Below, piece after piece: positions 22,047-32,447 of a stretch of DNA of 64,000 nt (position 1 is its first letter; every line of letters begins with the position of its first letter). The stretch spans positions 2,824,852 through 2,888,851 of the forward strand of contig JAJEKV010000015.1 of the NCBI GenBank assembly GCA_021234155.1, read 5' to 3'. Source of the stretch: Isoetes taiwanensis. Its lineage: Eukaryota > Streptophyta > Lycopodiopsida > Isoetales > Isoetaceae. Position numbers and translations under genes: made by a program. A model generated the notes under the pieces. The model saw nothing but the letters and a program-made list of their open reading frames with translations, made no database searches and was not told the origin of the DNA.

Positions 22047-23781
22047 CTAAAGCACCGGAATCCGGTTGCTCGCCTTTGGTTCACGACGACATAAGCGGCA
22101 ATCCCGAATATATGCAGCTATCTGCCTCTTCATTCCTGGCCAGAAGTAACTACTTCGAATCTTGAAATAGGTCTTCATGAAGCCAGCATGCCCTGCTATT
22201 GGGCTGTTATGTGTGTCATGAAGAATTAGCTTCCTTACCCCTGATGATTCGGGCACACACAACTTATGCTTGTGATACAACAGGTTGCCTTCCTTCTTAT
22301 AATGCTTGAAGGCTTCCCGCTCCTTATCTGTTCTGGCTTCCTTGGAAAGGCTTTCCCATACCTCCTTGAAGTCCACATCGGTTGGCAAGGACTCCTCAAT
22401 CTTCTTGCCAAACTCACTCGAAAGAGTGGAAATCGCATTACAATGCGTCCTTGTCTGAAATGGTCTCCTGGAGAGGGCATCCGCTACAACATTAAGCTTA
22501 CCGGGCTTATATATGATATCAAAATCATACTCCTCAAGGAATTCCATCCACCTCCTTTGCCTTAAGTTGAGGAGTGGTCGGGTGAAAAGATCTTGAAGGC
22601 TCACGGTGATCAAGATCTGGCGAAACTTCCTTCCCGGCAAATAATGCCTCCATATCCTCAATGCCCCGACAATGGCTAGCAGCTCGATCATGGGTTGGGT
22701 AGCGTTGCTCGGCGTCATTCATCTTCTTCGAGTCGTAGGCTTACTACCCTTCCTTCTTGCATCAAGACGCCCTGTATTTGCTATCTTGCTTGCATCATTT
22801 GCTACCAACTTATCCTTACCGGATCCGGGAGAACAAGCACCGGTGCTCTGTTGTTAAGGCCTCTTTAAGCTTCTCAAAAGAAGCTTGGACTTTCTCTAAC
22901 CGATGGCTAGCCCAATCCTTAATCTTCTTGGCCTTAGTGAGGTCCGGCCAGAGGGGACGCCCACTTAGCAAAGTCCTTTCACGAACTTTCTCGTAGTATC
23001 CCGCCAACCCGAAAGCTTCTTACCCCGCCACATTCCTTGGAGCTGGCCAATCAACTATTGCCTCAATCTTAGATGGATCTCGTGGAGATTCCCTCGGATG
23101 TTACTACATGCCCCAAGTACTCCAATTTCGGCCTGTTGCAAAGTGGCACTTAGAGAGCTTCCCATACAACCGATGACGTCTCAACTTCTCCAACACTTTC
23201 CCCGAGATGTCGACAATGCTCTTCAAGGGACTTGCTGTAGATTAGGATGTCGTCGAAGAAGACAATAACAAACTCATCCAAGAAGTCTCAAGATGTCGTT
23301 CATGAGGCGATAAACGTTCTTTGGAGCATTCGATAGTCCAAAGGGCATTATCAGTAAACTCAAAGTGACCATACCGCGTCAAAGCGGCGGTCTTATGGAT
23401 ATCCTCTTCTTTAATTCTTATCCGATGGTATCCTGACCTCAAATCAATTTTAGAGAATACCTTTGCTCCTTTGGCGGTCCATTAGGTCATCGCCCTTGGC
23501 AATGCATACTTATTCTTTATCGCCTCGCTTATTAAGTCGGGCGATAGTCTATGCACATTCTTAAGCTTCCATCTTTCTTCTTCACAAAGAGTATGGGTGC
23601 TCGAAGGAGACACACTTGCTCTTATAAATCCAAGCTCTAGCAATTCTTGAAGAAGCTTCTTGAGCTCGATCACCCCCGGGGTGCTCATTCTATATGGTGC
23701 CTTCTTGGTAGGCTTCAGATCCTGAGCCAATGTGATCTCACATTCCACACCCCTATAAGGTGGCAAACTGCCGGATTTCAT
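22047..23781 (-). pseudogene. gypsy-1 reverse transcriptase, RNase H and integrase zinc finger
   Basis: RT enters at 23781-23482 with TKKAPYRMSTPGVIELKK and LELGFIRASVSPS. 23442-23242 gives [19 protein letters not shown] and RYGHFEF, followed near 23240-23275 by [11 protein letters not shown], the YxDD box in its FFDD form. RNase H runs at 22718-22430 (ELLAIVGALRIWRHYLPGRK, DFDIIYKPGKLNVVADALSR). The integrase HHCC finger is at about 22230-22080 (LHDTHNSPIAGHAGFMKT, IRDCRLCRREP). Several frameshifts and a damaged FGLxNAP stretch make it non-functional. Confidence 0.92.
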
Positions 23782-23907
23782 CCGAAATACATCCTTGAAC
23801 TCTGAAATAAGCCTTTGCTATCCGCCTCAGGCAGCTGATTTCCCTTTGTGTCACTTCCATCCCGCTTTTTCGGCTCAACCGATTCCATCCTCAAGATGTA
23901 ATCCACC

Positions 23908-24255
23908 TTATTCCTTTCTATACTCTTCCTTAGCCGCCTTCAAAGAAATACACCGCATAGGAGAATCTAGCTTCTTACCTTTCACTATCAACTTGCTGCC
24001 CGTGCCTGGTGCCGCCATGGTGACTTCATTCCGGCCGCAATCAATCATGGCTTTGGCTGGCTTCAAAAATTCCATCCCCACTATCGGATCATATCTTCCG
24101 ATGTCCATGACTTCTGCTCCCATCGGCCACTTAGCCCCACTAAGGTCTATGTCAAAGGTGATCCTCCTCCCCTTAGTGTGCCGGTCATAATGGTTGGCCA
24201 TAGCTACCGGCCTTGGCTTAGACTTCAATACCTTATTCTTCATTAGAGCAGCCAA
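23908..24255 (-). CDS. gypsy-1 aspartic protease
   Basis: 115 codons in the retropepsin position between nucleocapsid and RT. AEVMDIGRYDPIVGMEFL then AKAMIDCGRNEVTM matches the C-terminal half of plant gypsy proteases (D-x-G-x-YDxILGMDWL..xIDCxxxxV). The active-site D(S/T)G should lie upstream, near 24260-24330, where the frame is broken (ALVDTG-like remnants are not clear). It would process the polyprotein. Confidence 0.8.
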   Translation of the reverse strand: MAALMKNKVLKSKPRPVAMANHYDRHTKGRRITFDIDLSGAKWPMGAEVMDIGRYDPIVGMEFLKPAKAMIDCGRNEVTMAAPGTGSKLIVKGKKLDSPMRCISLKAAKEEYRKE

Positions 24256-24352
24256 TCTAGGAGATGCAAAATTATGAGAGCTACCGTATCTATGAGGATT
24301 ACATAAGGATTACTATCTATGATTCCATCCTTGATGATGCTTGGATGATTCT

Positions 24353-24787
24353 CTATCTCATCGACTCAATTTTTGCACATATGTGACACTCACCATCTAT
24401 GAAGTCATTGGCCCTCTTGCTGGTCATCGCCCCGCCCGGCTTCGTTGGGGAGTCCCAATCCAAGAGTTCTGCCAAGGCCGATCGCATGACGAATGGACAA
24501 TCATGTGTCCGGTGCCTTTGGCGGAAGCACACTGAAGCATAACTTCTTCTCAATGCATTCTGTCTCTTTTCCTTCTACTAGATTGTCTAGGAGACGCTTA
24601 AGAGCGCCCTCGATGCATTCGCGGGCTTACGGTCCCCAAAAGCTTTGCTCTGACCCTTACCTTGCTGCTGACTCCCTGATGGTGTAGCTGCTGATTGCTT
24701 ACCCTGATATTGTCCCTGATACTGCCCTGAACTCTTACCCCTGAAGGTTGACTGCTTCTCTGCTGGAGTTGCTGGTGCCTCCTCCAA
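24353..24787 (-). pseudogene. gypsy-1 nucleocapsid region
   Basis: 24787-24587 is a Gln/Ser/Lys-rich segment (GQYQGQYQGKQ, SQQQGKGQSK). 24553-24353 contains CFRQRHRTHDC, a damaged CCHC zinc knuckle missing its second Cys. Links gag to protease and would bind the element's RNA. Confidence 0.75.
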
Positions 24788-24862
24788 ACTTATAGCTTTA
24801 TCTTCGGCCTGCGCGACTGACTTCGGGTTGATTGCTCTAACAAGCCTCTTGATATTTGCTGT

Positions 24863-25666
24863 TCAACCCTCAATGTAAGTATCCACGGCTTGCCTCTCTG
24901 AGACTCCAGGAACATTCAGCCTGAGCCTCATAAATTCTTCTGTATACTTAGCCACTGATAAGCTACCCTGATTCAACCTGTAAAACTGCTGGATCTGTCT
25001 ACTAGTATGAGACCTTGGCACATAGTGCTTGCGGAAAGCCTTGCTGAAGGTCTTAAACCTGCAGTTGTTCCTCTTCAGCTTGTTGGATTTAGCATATCCC
25101 TTCCACCAGATCCTTGCCGGTCCAATAAGGTTAGCTGTAGCAACTTTCCCTATGTCCTTGTCTTTCATACCGTATGAGTTGCCAAACTCTTCCATTTCAT
25201 CAAGCCATGCTTCAGCCTCCATGCCAGATCTGTCTTTCCCTGAGAACTGGCCGAGCTTCCTTGTCTTCCATACATTGCTCATAGCACTATCCACCTTTTT
25301 CTGATAATCACCTGTCTTTCTTGCTCTTTTCCTTGCTTTAGGTGTGTCAGACTGACTGTCGGAGCTAGAGCTGTCCTCACTGGAAGAGCTGTCTGATGAG
25401 CTGGAGCTAGATGATGATGGGCTCCTGGTTCTCCTCTTCCTTCTTCTATCCCTGACGTTCCCCTGGTTGCCCTCCCCTTCCTGCTGAGGGACTTCGTCAC
25501 CACCCGGAAAACAAGGTGGAGGTGGGTGACCATCTTCCTGTGCATTCATGAGAGGTGTCGCCCAGTTGATGAGGTGTTGCATCTGATTCCTCATCTGCAC
25601 CAACCTTGCGTTGACTGCCTCTGGTGACATATCCTGCTCAACATCTTCTTGTTCCCTGCCAAACAA
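24863..25666 (-). CDS. gypsy-1 gag capsid protein
   Basis: 267 codons. The N-terminal third is acidic with an Arg/Ser-rich run (RRRKRRTRSPSSSSSSSS) and an Asp/Ser run. From about residue 135 comes the retrotransposon gag domain: TRKLGQFSGKDRSGMEAEAW, then NLIGPARIWWKGYAKSNK, FSKAFRKHYVP and GSLSVAKYTEEFMRLR. It packages RNA into virus-like particles. The frame runs off at the broken nucleocapsid. Confidence 0.93.
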   Translation of the reverse strand: MFGREQEDVEQDMSPEAVNARLVQMRNQMQHLINWATPLMNAQEDGHPPPPCFPGGDEVPQQEGEGNQGNVRDRRRKRRTRSPSSSSSSSSDSSSSEDSSSSDSQSDTPKARKRARKTGDYQKKVDSAMSNVWKTRKLGQFSGKDRSGMEAEAWLDEMEEFGNSYGMKDKDIGKVATANLIGPARIWWKGYAKSNKLKRNNCRFKTFSKAFRKHYVPRSHTSRQIQQFYRLNQGSLSVAKYTEEFMRLRLNVPGVSERQAVDTYIEG

Positions 25667-28289
25667 ATTCCTTGGTACCCAATTGCGTGGTCGGTGCTGA
25701 TCTTGAGATCCTGCACTTGAGTTCCTTGCTGCAAGGATTGATCATCAATACATTTTATTTGGGTTAGATGTTGATCAATTTTACTTGCAAATTGAATTAT
25801 CTTTAGTTATAAGAAATCATACAAAGCCTTACATTGACAAACCAGTTAATAGTCATTAATACATAAGGATTACATGATAAAGTAGATATATCTTAGCACA
25901 ATGGGTACAAGAAACATTTAGCACAAACTTAAGAAATTTTACAACTATTAGGTGGCCTCAAAAGCCTGAAGAAGTTCTTGACATCCCCGAATCGGAGGCC
26001 TTTGGGGAGGTTGCATAAAGATGTTCCTCGTTGATCTTCCTTCAAGTGCTCGGGCCATCTCGGTTCAGGGAGTTCTCAGTGTTTGTTGCTGCTACCACCG
26101 AAAGTGTTGCATCCCTCAGTGCCCTCTCGCCAAAGAGAGGCAATGGAGCGCTGACCGCCTGTTGAAAAGAATGATGTGATCGGCATGGGCGATATCTTGA
26201 GTGCCGCCCAAAGCCGAAAGCGCTATGAGAAGTGCCACGGTTCTTCCCCCCTTGGGCTGAACTCCTTGTGGAAGACTATCATTTGCCCCCCGGAAGATAG
26301 TGGAAGATAGTAGCCGGCGTCGCCCTTCCCTACGCTCGCGATCGGTGCCCTTCCTTTGAGCTGCCGCCAGTAGGCATCTACCGCCATAAGGTCTTCATGA
26401 TCCCTCCACATGCCGGTTGTTGTGTTGTCCAAGTTAATCTTCTTTGGACCCTTCCCTCATGCTCTGGCTCGAATCGGGTCGGCTTGAGCTTGGGCCCTTC
26501 CCGGGTTTGTAGAGTGTGCTCAGATCTGCTGGAACTCCTCCTGCGAGATGATAGGCTCCCTGGCCGTCGATAGATCTCCCTTTATCTGGCGATAGGTCGC
26601 TATATCCGACATTGTCTCCCAAAGATAAGAGTGTCTCTCCGCCACTCCTTGGGATCTCGGTATGAGTAGTCGATGATGTGCGTGCTCTTCCGTGTGCTAT
26701 CATACCCAAGAGCTCGTCGATTCAAGACCCCTGTTTCTCGACGATGGGACAAATTGAGGATGTCATTTGCAAAATGTACTCCTCCCCGTCGATGACTATC
26801 GGCGACAAAGCCGCGGATGCCGACCGGTGGATCGGTAGGCTGTTCTCACGTCGTCGTCATGCCTCGACGCATATCTCCGCATTCTTGTTGCCTCCCGCTC
26901 TCCCATTTCGGGTTCCCCGCTCCCCTAGCCGCCAGTAGTCTTCATGGATCTCAGAGATGGTGCGCCCGACGCCGCGTGCCGTAATATTAGTAGGAGGAGG
27001 ACTCTATATTCGAGGATTTGATCACGGGCCCCACGGGTATCAAGTGGCGCTAAGTCTAAGGCCTGAACAGGAGGGTTCCCCTACTTTGTTGATTGACTTA
27101 TAATGCATGAAGAGGGCAAGGGTCATTTGAAAGTTGAAAGGTACCTATGCCTATTATGTCCATGCAGGGTCATGTAATCGGGCATGGTCCTAGTCCTATC
27201 CCATAGTCGCTTCTTGCCCTCGGATCCCGCCCGACTCTCGACCCTAAGGCTTGGGTAAGTGTCTCAAGGGAAACCCATTCCCTCCCCTAGGAGGAGTCCT
27301 AACTTCCCAAGGCGGGGACCTGGCGGTCATATTGGCACATAATGTCGTGTAGTAGGGTGTTCTAGTCAAAGTTTGCGTGAAGATCAAACAAGTGATCAAA
27401 CACGAGAGAAGGCTTGATCTACATGGAAGTACATGGATATGGTCAAAAGCATTGTACCATCTCTCAAAGTTGCTGGGCGCCATTGAGCAGGAAAGGGTGT
27501 AGAAAATGGCTTGCAAAGATCAGTGGAGGGTCAGAAAATCGCCTAAGGGGCTGGGAGCAGTTCTGTAGGAAGAAAAATGGCAAATGAGACCTATTTTTAT
27601 AGACTATGGGTGACCTCGGGGTTTGTGCAAAAAGGTGCTTACCTAAGGCGACCTTGGTTCTATGGCTCTGGGTGTCCAAATGAACTACCATGAAGTGCAA
27701 ACTTAAGCAAAACAAAGCAAGAAACACTACATGGCAATTTGTTGGATCAAATTTGGCTAATTTGGGCCAAAGATGGCCCGACCCGGGTGAATCCGCGCGG
27801 ATGGCCTCCGCGTCGCGGACGCAGACGCGTTTGGCGCGGTCTCACCCGGTTGGCCTGTTTTGGGCCAATTTTTGGTCATTTTAGGGAATTTGAAGATGCT
27901 AATATGGCTAATTCGGCCAATTCTAACCTAACTAGCAACTTATTTTGAGCAAAACTGACATCTAAAAGCAAGATTTTGGGGGTAGGCGGGTGAATCCGCT
28001 TGAACGCTCCCGTCGGGGGCCTAGAGGCCATTGGCGCGGTCTCACCCGACTGGCCAAATTTTTAGCATTTTAGATGATTTTTTTGCCAAAATTTTGTTGT
28101 AGTCATGATTTCTAGGGTGTTTCTAGGCATGCTATGAAGAATTCTACCACAATTGGGTTCTATTTCCTATCTTTCAAGCATACAATATTTTTCTAATTTT
28201 ACAGAGGAAAAGACTTTTATATTAATAAGAAACACAATTACATGAAAATTTTAATTCTTCTACAAAATTTACAAAATTTGAGGCCTAGG
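25667..28289 (-). other. gypsy-1 leader between the H3-like frame and gag
   Basis: 2.6 kb. Short minus-strand frames at 26223-26709 (HEDLMAVDAYWRQLKGR and a second, related EIHEDYWRLGER near 26940) look like decayed coding sequence of unknown type. 27700-28060 holds two G/C-rich hairpins (separate entry). No second element with LTRs is visible inside. Confidence 0.55.
27784..28048 (-). other. two matching hairpins in the gypsy-1 leader
   Basis: Unit 1 is 27784-27848 and unit 2 is 27987-28048. Both begin CGGGTGAATCCGC and end GGCGCGGTCTCACCCG, so CGGGTGA pairs with TCACCCG to close a 60-65-nt loop. The loop middles differ while the ends are kept. Could be RNA packaging, dimerisation or translation signals; the function is unknown. 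Confidence 0.6.
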
Positions 28290-29389
28290 GCCTCCTCATG
28301 ATCCTCCCGTGCTAAGTGGATATCCTTAGGCATAAGGGTAACTCTCTTAGCATGGATAGCCAGAGGTTCCCTTCCTCAAGAGCGCGCATCAGCTGCCGGA
28401 GGCCTCTTTGCAGGCGGGTCATTAGAGGGGTAACCCCATGTCGGGTAGGAGCTGCCGCTAACACCTCCCTAAGGAGGCGCTTCAAGGGCGCCTTCCTTAT
28501 CGAGGAGGTCGTGCACATCACGGAGTGCCGAATCTCCCTAAACACCGGGCAGTATGTGCCGTTCATTGCGTGGTGAACCCTCCCTCTTGGGTTTTTAGGC
28601 CTAGGTGGGGGTGGCTTGGGCTGGTTCTTCTTTGGCTGCCGTACCACTCACGATTTGCACCTCCTGGCGGGCAATACCACTCATTGTACCTCGTCCAAAT
28701 GACGAAGGTACTCCTTGTATGCCACCACCATCTTCCTTTTGAACTCCGGGTCCTGCTGCTTGTATGGAATGCCCGCTCCCTACCTTTTGTTTCTTCACCA
28801 CCTTGGGTGGTTCCAGGCCACTTGGGGTAGGGTGGCCTCGGCGTCGGGGATCCCTGCCCTCCTCCTCCTCTTCCTCTTCCACCTGCGGCTCCTCTTGGCC
28901 GGGGCTCTTGAATAACTTGACGGTCCGTGAGGCCGTCGTTCCTTCTCTTCGTCGCCCTCTCCTCCTCCCTCGGCTCCCTCTCGGCTCCCCGCTTCTTCTG
29001 GCGGCCCTCTCCTCAGAGCCACTCGCTATTTTTTCCTTTCCCTTCTTCTTGGGCACTTGAAGGCCCGCTTCCTCCACTTGGCCGCTTGCACCTGCTCCTC
29101 CCCTTCTTCTTCCACCTCGGTGTCCAGAGGCCCGAAATGGCGAAGTCTCGCCGGGTCCTGCAGTGCGGGCCGATGGAGAAGCCGGCTTCTTTGGGACTCT
29201 CCTGGCGTCATGGTATGAGGCCATTTCTTCTTTTCTGCTGCTTTGCTGCTGGTGGTGGGGAAGCTCCTCTTCCCCTTTCTTGGGTCGGAGGTGCTCTGGG
29301 ATCTTCTTGACATGTAAGCCTGGCACTGCGCCATGGAGAGGTGTGGGTCTTGTTCCGAGCTTCCTGTAAGTTTGTTTGGTGCGAGCCAT
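28290..29389 (-). pseudogene. histone-H3-derived gene captured by gypsy-1
   Basis: The minus strand starts MARTKQTYRK, identical to the H3 tail except Ala7 to Tyr (H3 has Ser at position 10, here Leu follows). A frame of 262 codons continues as a Lys/Arg/Glu/Gly-rich linker (GRRRGRRREG, EEEEEEEGRDPRRR). After a frame change near 28640 comes the fold: REIRHSV, SSIRKAPLKRLLREV, then LMTRLQRGLRQLMRALEEGNL, matching H3 alphaN, alpha1 and alpha2 with the same spacing but for two residues. A one-base deletion near 28358 shifts into AIHAKRVTLMPKDIHLAR, the H3 alpha3 segment almost unchanged. The conventional C-terminal RRIRGERA is lost. The order tail, long insert, fold is not that of host H3 (about 136 residues) and exceeds CENH3. 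Sense to the element, between primer site and gag. Confidence 0.85.
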
Positions 29390-29952
29390 ATCTTATGGTT
29401 CAGAAAATGGGTGACGAAGGGCTGGGCAAGAGAAGGTTGGAGGTGAAGGGTTGGAGAGAGAAAATGAGGTGTCAGATATTTAAAAAGGAGGGTCCCTGGG
29501 AATATTCTCCTACCATAATTACCCCTATTTATTAGCCCCCCTTATTAATTACGAGATATTTAATTAATTATTTAACTATTAATGTATATATTAACCTATA
29601 TTAATTGATATTATCTTTAAATTTTCGAATTTTCCTAATGGTTCGAAGTGCAATTTATGAATTTCTTGCCATTTTTCAATGGGCCTCCGATTGGCATGAT
29701 TCTTCGACCCATTTTAGGTGAAATTTGATGCAGATGCATAATTTTCACTCCAAATTTACTAGAAGATTCATTTGCCTCCCTCAAATCTTCGTCTAACACT
29801 TAGCCTAATTCCTGACCCACTACCTAGGAGAAAATTTTTTTCCCCCATTTTCGCGGTTCGATGGTGGAAATGTTTATTCCACACCCCTATAGGCCTGTTA
29901 GACTACTTCATGGTTATGGTGGGTGCTAGTTCTTGGTCAACCAAGAACATCG
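29390..29952 (-). other. gypsy-1 5' leader
   Basis: AT-rich leader between primer site and the H3-like start codon. No reading frame of note. TTTAATTAATTATTTAA-type runs occur at about 29560-29620. Confidence 0.6.
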
Positions 29953-29964
29953 CCTCTGATACCA
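29953..29964 (-). other. gypsy-1 primer-binding site
   Basis: TGGTATCAGAGG, one base after the 5' LTR end on the minus strand. 11 bases match the complement of initiator-Met tRNA. Confidence 0.92.
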
Positions 29965-29965
29965 T

Positions 29966-31589
29966 TGTGACGCCTCGCTAAACATACTACGCGGCCGCAC
30001 ACTCGGCAGAAATCCCCATCCGCTCAACAACCGCGATGGGCCCTTCTCACCCCCGCGACTCGAGGTGACTCTAGTGCGGGAAGGGAACACGAAGGTGTCT
30101 TGCCCCTTCCCCTATGGGCTCCTATAACGAAGCGATAACACGCCGTAACTAGCATCAACATATACAAATGCTACCTCAAGGGTAGTGCATCCCACATAAC
30201 CCAAGGCAAAGATGATAATCACGAACCATAAAACATGAGAGCTCCTACCGCTCGGGACTCGTAAGGAGGATGACCGACCGGGCTAGGCCTCAAGATAGAG
30301 CATCGAAGTCATGGCAATGGCGAGGGCTGGCATAGAACAATGGCTAGGGTTGACCACTCCATCCGCCCCCTCCGTGCATACTTTGCGGATGGGCTAGATC
30401 AGGCTCTGACGGGACTCTAGCCTTCCGGATCGCAATCCCATGGCATCACCCATCGGGACTACTCCGGGTTGCATCTCCCACGGGTCCGGATGAGGCAGGA
30501 AGGGTTGCATCTCCCCTCCCGGGGGTCTAGAGGTGCCGCGGGCTGGCTAGAGAATCGATGGCGACACACGATCCGCACGGCCCGAACCCCCAAAACGAGA
30601 GCCAAGCCAGCACTTGCAGCTCTCGAGAGGCAGGGCAACACCATTGCCCCAGGAGGTGTCGGACCCATGCTCGGCCCACACGAAGTGACCGACCATAAGC
30701 CTAGCCCACTATGGGATCCCCCGAAGCCCCCACTCGGCAGGGATCCTCCCTCCACTTTCCCTCTAGCCCCGTTATCTGGTGCTGAGTCATATCATAGCCT
30801 CAATAGCCTGGTGGGCTCCTATGCACAGGCCGCAACTAATAGGAACTAAGGGATCTACTCTAGGAGCATACTACATATGGCTCTAGGTCTCTACCCCCCT
30901 TCCCAATACAAGAGGAGCAACATGATCAACCATCATCACATAGTCATCACATCATGAGAATAATCATAAGAAGAACATCTTAACCTAATCATACAACTAA
31001 CTAATAGTTAGGGTTCCTTGATTAGGGTTCAAGATGTTGAATATGGGTTCTAGGATGGCTCTACTCTAGATACAAAATACTAGCACACCTGGAATGCTAA
31101 TCCCAGATGAGCTATCACAACTACTATCCTACATACCTGCTCCTGATGCTCTCCCTCCAGATCCGGGCGTCTCCATGGTCTTCGACTCACAAAGCCGCTT
31201 GTTCCTACCCAAGAACGGGTCTACCCACATTTCTTTGCACCACCTATGCCCTAATCGAGCGATGTTCAAACGGGGTTTGAACAAGTAGGTGAGTCTCACG
31301 GGTGCTAGAATTTGGAAAGAGGTCTAGGGTTAGGGTTTATGCCTATATAAGTTAGGTCCACCTAGGATGCCACGTGGCACCAATCGGGTGAGTCCTGTGT
31401 GGCGGTGCCCCAATAGGTTAAGGCCACGTGGATAATGGCTTGACCTATGGTTGGCTAAGTTATGAGAATAACTTAGCCATGCCCCCTAGTGCCACAATCT
31501 ATGATATACAAGGCTATAAAGATAGACTTGTATGGTGACGGATCCAGGAATATACGTATTTATGGCGTATATTCCCTTGGACCGTCACA
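29966..31589 (-). repeat. gypsy-1 5' LTR
   Basis: 1624 bp, TGTGACG to CGTCACA, homologous to 18403-20053 throughout. Confidence 0.95.
31344..31349 (-). promoter_or_regulatory. candidate TATA box of the gypsy-1 5' LTR
   Basis: CTTATATAGGC on the minus strand about 240 bases into the LTR, conserved at 19804-19809 in the other LTR. It would place U3 at roughly 250 bp and give an unusually long R-U5 of about 1.3 kb. Position is inferred from sequence only. Confidence 0.5.
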
Positions 31590-32447
31590 GAAAGAGGACA
31601 AACTGTCGTCACTAGCGATAGATGAATCAGCAAAACAGCACATAACAACGGGCAAGGGATGGTTTAACGAATTGGGCGGGCAAAGTATGGGGATGCAACT
31701 AAGCCCGGATTATACAAGCGGACGGATGGGACGTAAGAATGGACAAAGTGAGCAATGAGGAGGCGGGTCGGGCACGGCAATACGGGCCTAAGGCAAACCG
31801 GCTATTGGGAACCTTCAATCGTGGGGACGATAGGGCATATCACGCACGGTAAGTAGCATGTTGAATAAGAGTAACATGGGAACGCCGCCGATTCGTGGAT
31901 GGGGAGCCACGACCTAATTGAGAAAGATAGATGGAGGAAAATAGATAGAGCAGAGCTTAATATGTCGAAGTATGTGACTCAGAAAAATAGAAGAGCTAAG
32001 AGCACATGGTAAAGAGTGCCCGGTTTACACCGCACATAAGGTCCAAATTTAACAAGGTCGTGGATCTCCCACCCCATCACCGATGGACAAAGAAGAGACA
32101 CTCACGATGTAGCGAAGCTATAAAAGAAATGATAATAAGACACCGGGGGGTGCACAAAGAGAGAGGGTTAATAATCTGAGAAGCACGGATGAGGCGGATC
32201 AGAGAGGCCCACAAAGTACAGTTCAAAACTGTTTATAGCGATGCATTGTGTATGGCCAAGAAGCCAGCTATAAGCACGATGCGGGTAATATAAAGAACAA
32301 GAGAAGCCCGCTAGATGGCTACATAAAACCTATAAAGGCCCTGTTTGTCGGGCAAAGACCCTTTGGGAGCTTGGGACGCTACATTTAAGTCCGGGGCCTC
32401 ACGGCCTGAGGGACGTTAATGTATATTCTATTCTATTCTATTCTATT

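Larger units (their letters stand above)
18403..31589 (-). mobile_element. gypsy-1: Ty3/gypsy chromovirus carrying an H3-like gene
   Basis: Complete 13.2-kb element on the minus strand inside LINE-B. Order: 5' LTR (31589-29966), initiator-Met primer site, leader, histone-H3-like frame (29389-28290), second leader with two hairpins, gag, nucleocapsid, protease, RT, RNase H, integrase with chromodomain, polypurine tract, 3' LTR (20053-18403). The chromodomain and primer site place it with plant chromoviruses. The polyprotein carries several frameshifts. No matching target duplication is visible (left flank ACCAT, right flank GAAAG). Confidence 0.92.
17972..32447 (+). mobile_element. LINE family B, split by gypsy-1
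   Basis: Plus-strand LINE in two pieces (17972-18402 and 31590-32447), 5'-truncated and inserted within the FCP1-like coding sequence. CCT at 17969-17971 and 32448-32450 may be a short target duplication. The 3' end is a pentanucleotide tail, (TTCTA)n, at 32425-32447 rather than poly-A. A short relic of the same 3' end with the same tail is at 48518-48651. Confidence 0.82.

Noticed and set aside
27690-27948. Plus-strand frames across the gypsy-1 leader
   Set aside because: They cross the two hairpins, run opposite to the element and show no family.
28715-29369. Plus-strand Ser/Leu-rich frames opposite the H3-like frame
   Set aside because: Shadows of the GC-rich charged linker; the histone motifs fix the minus strand as coding.
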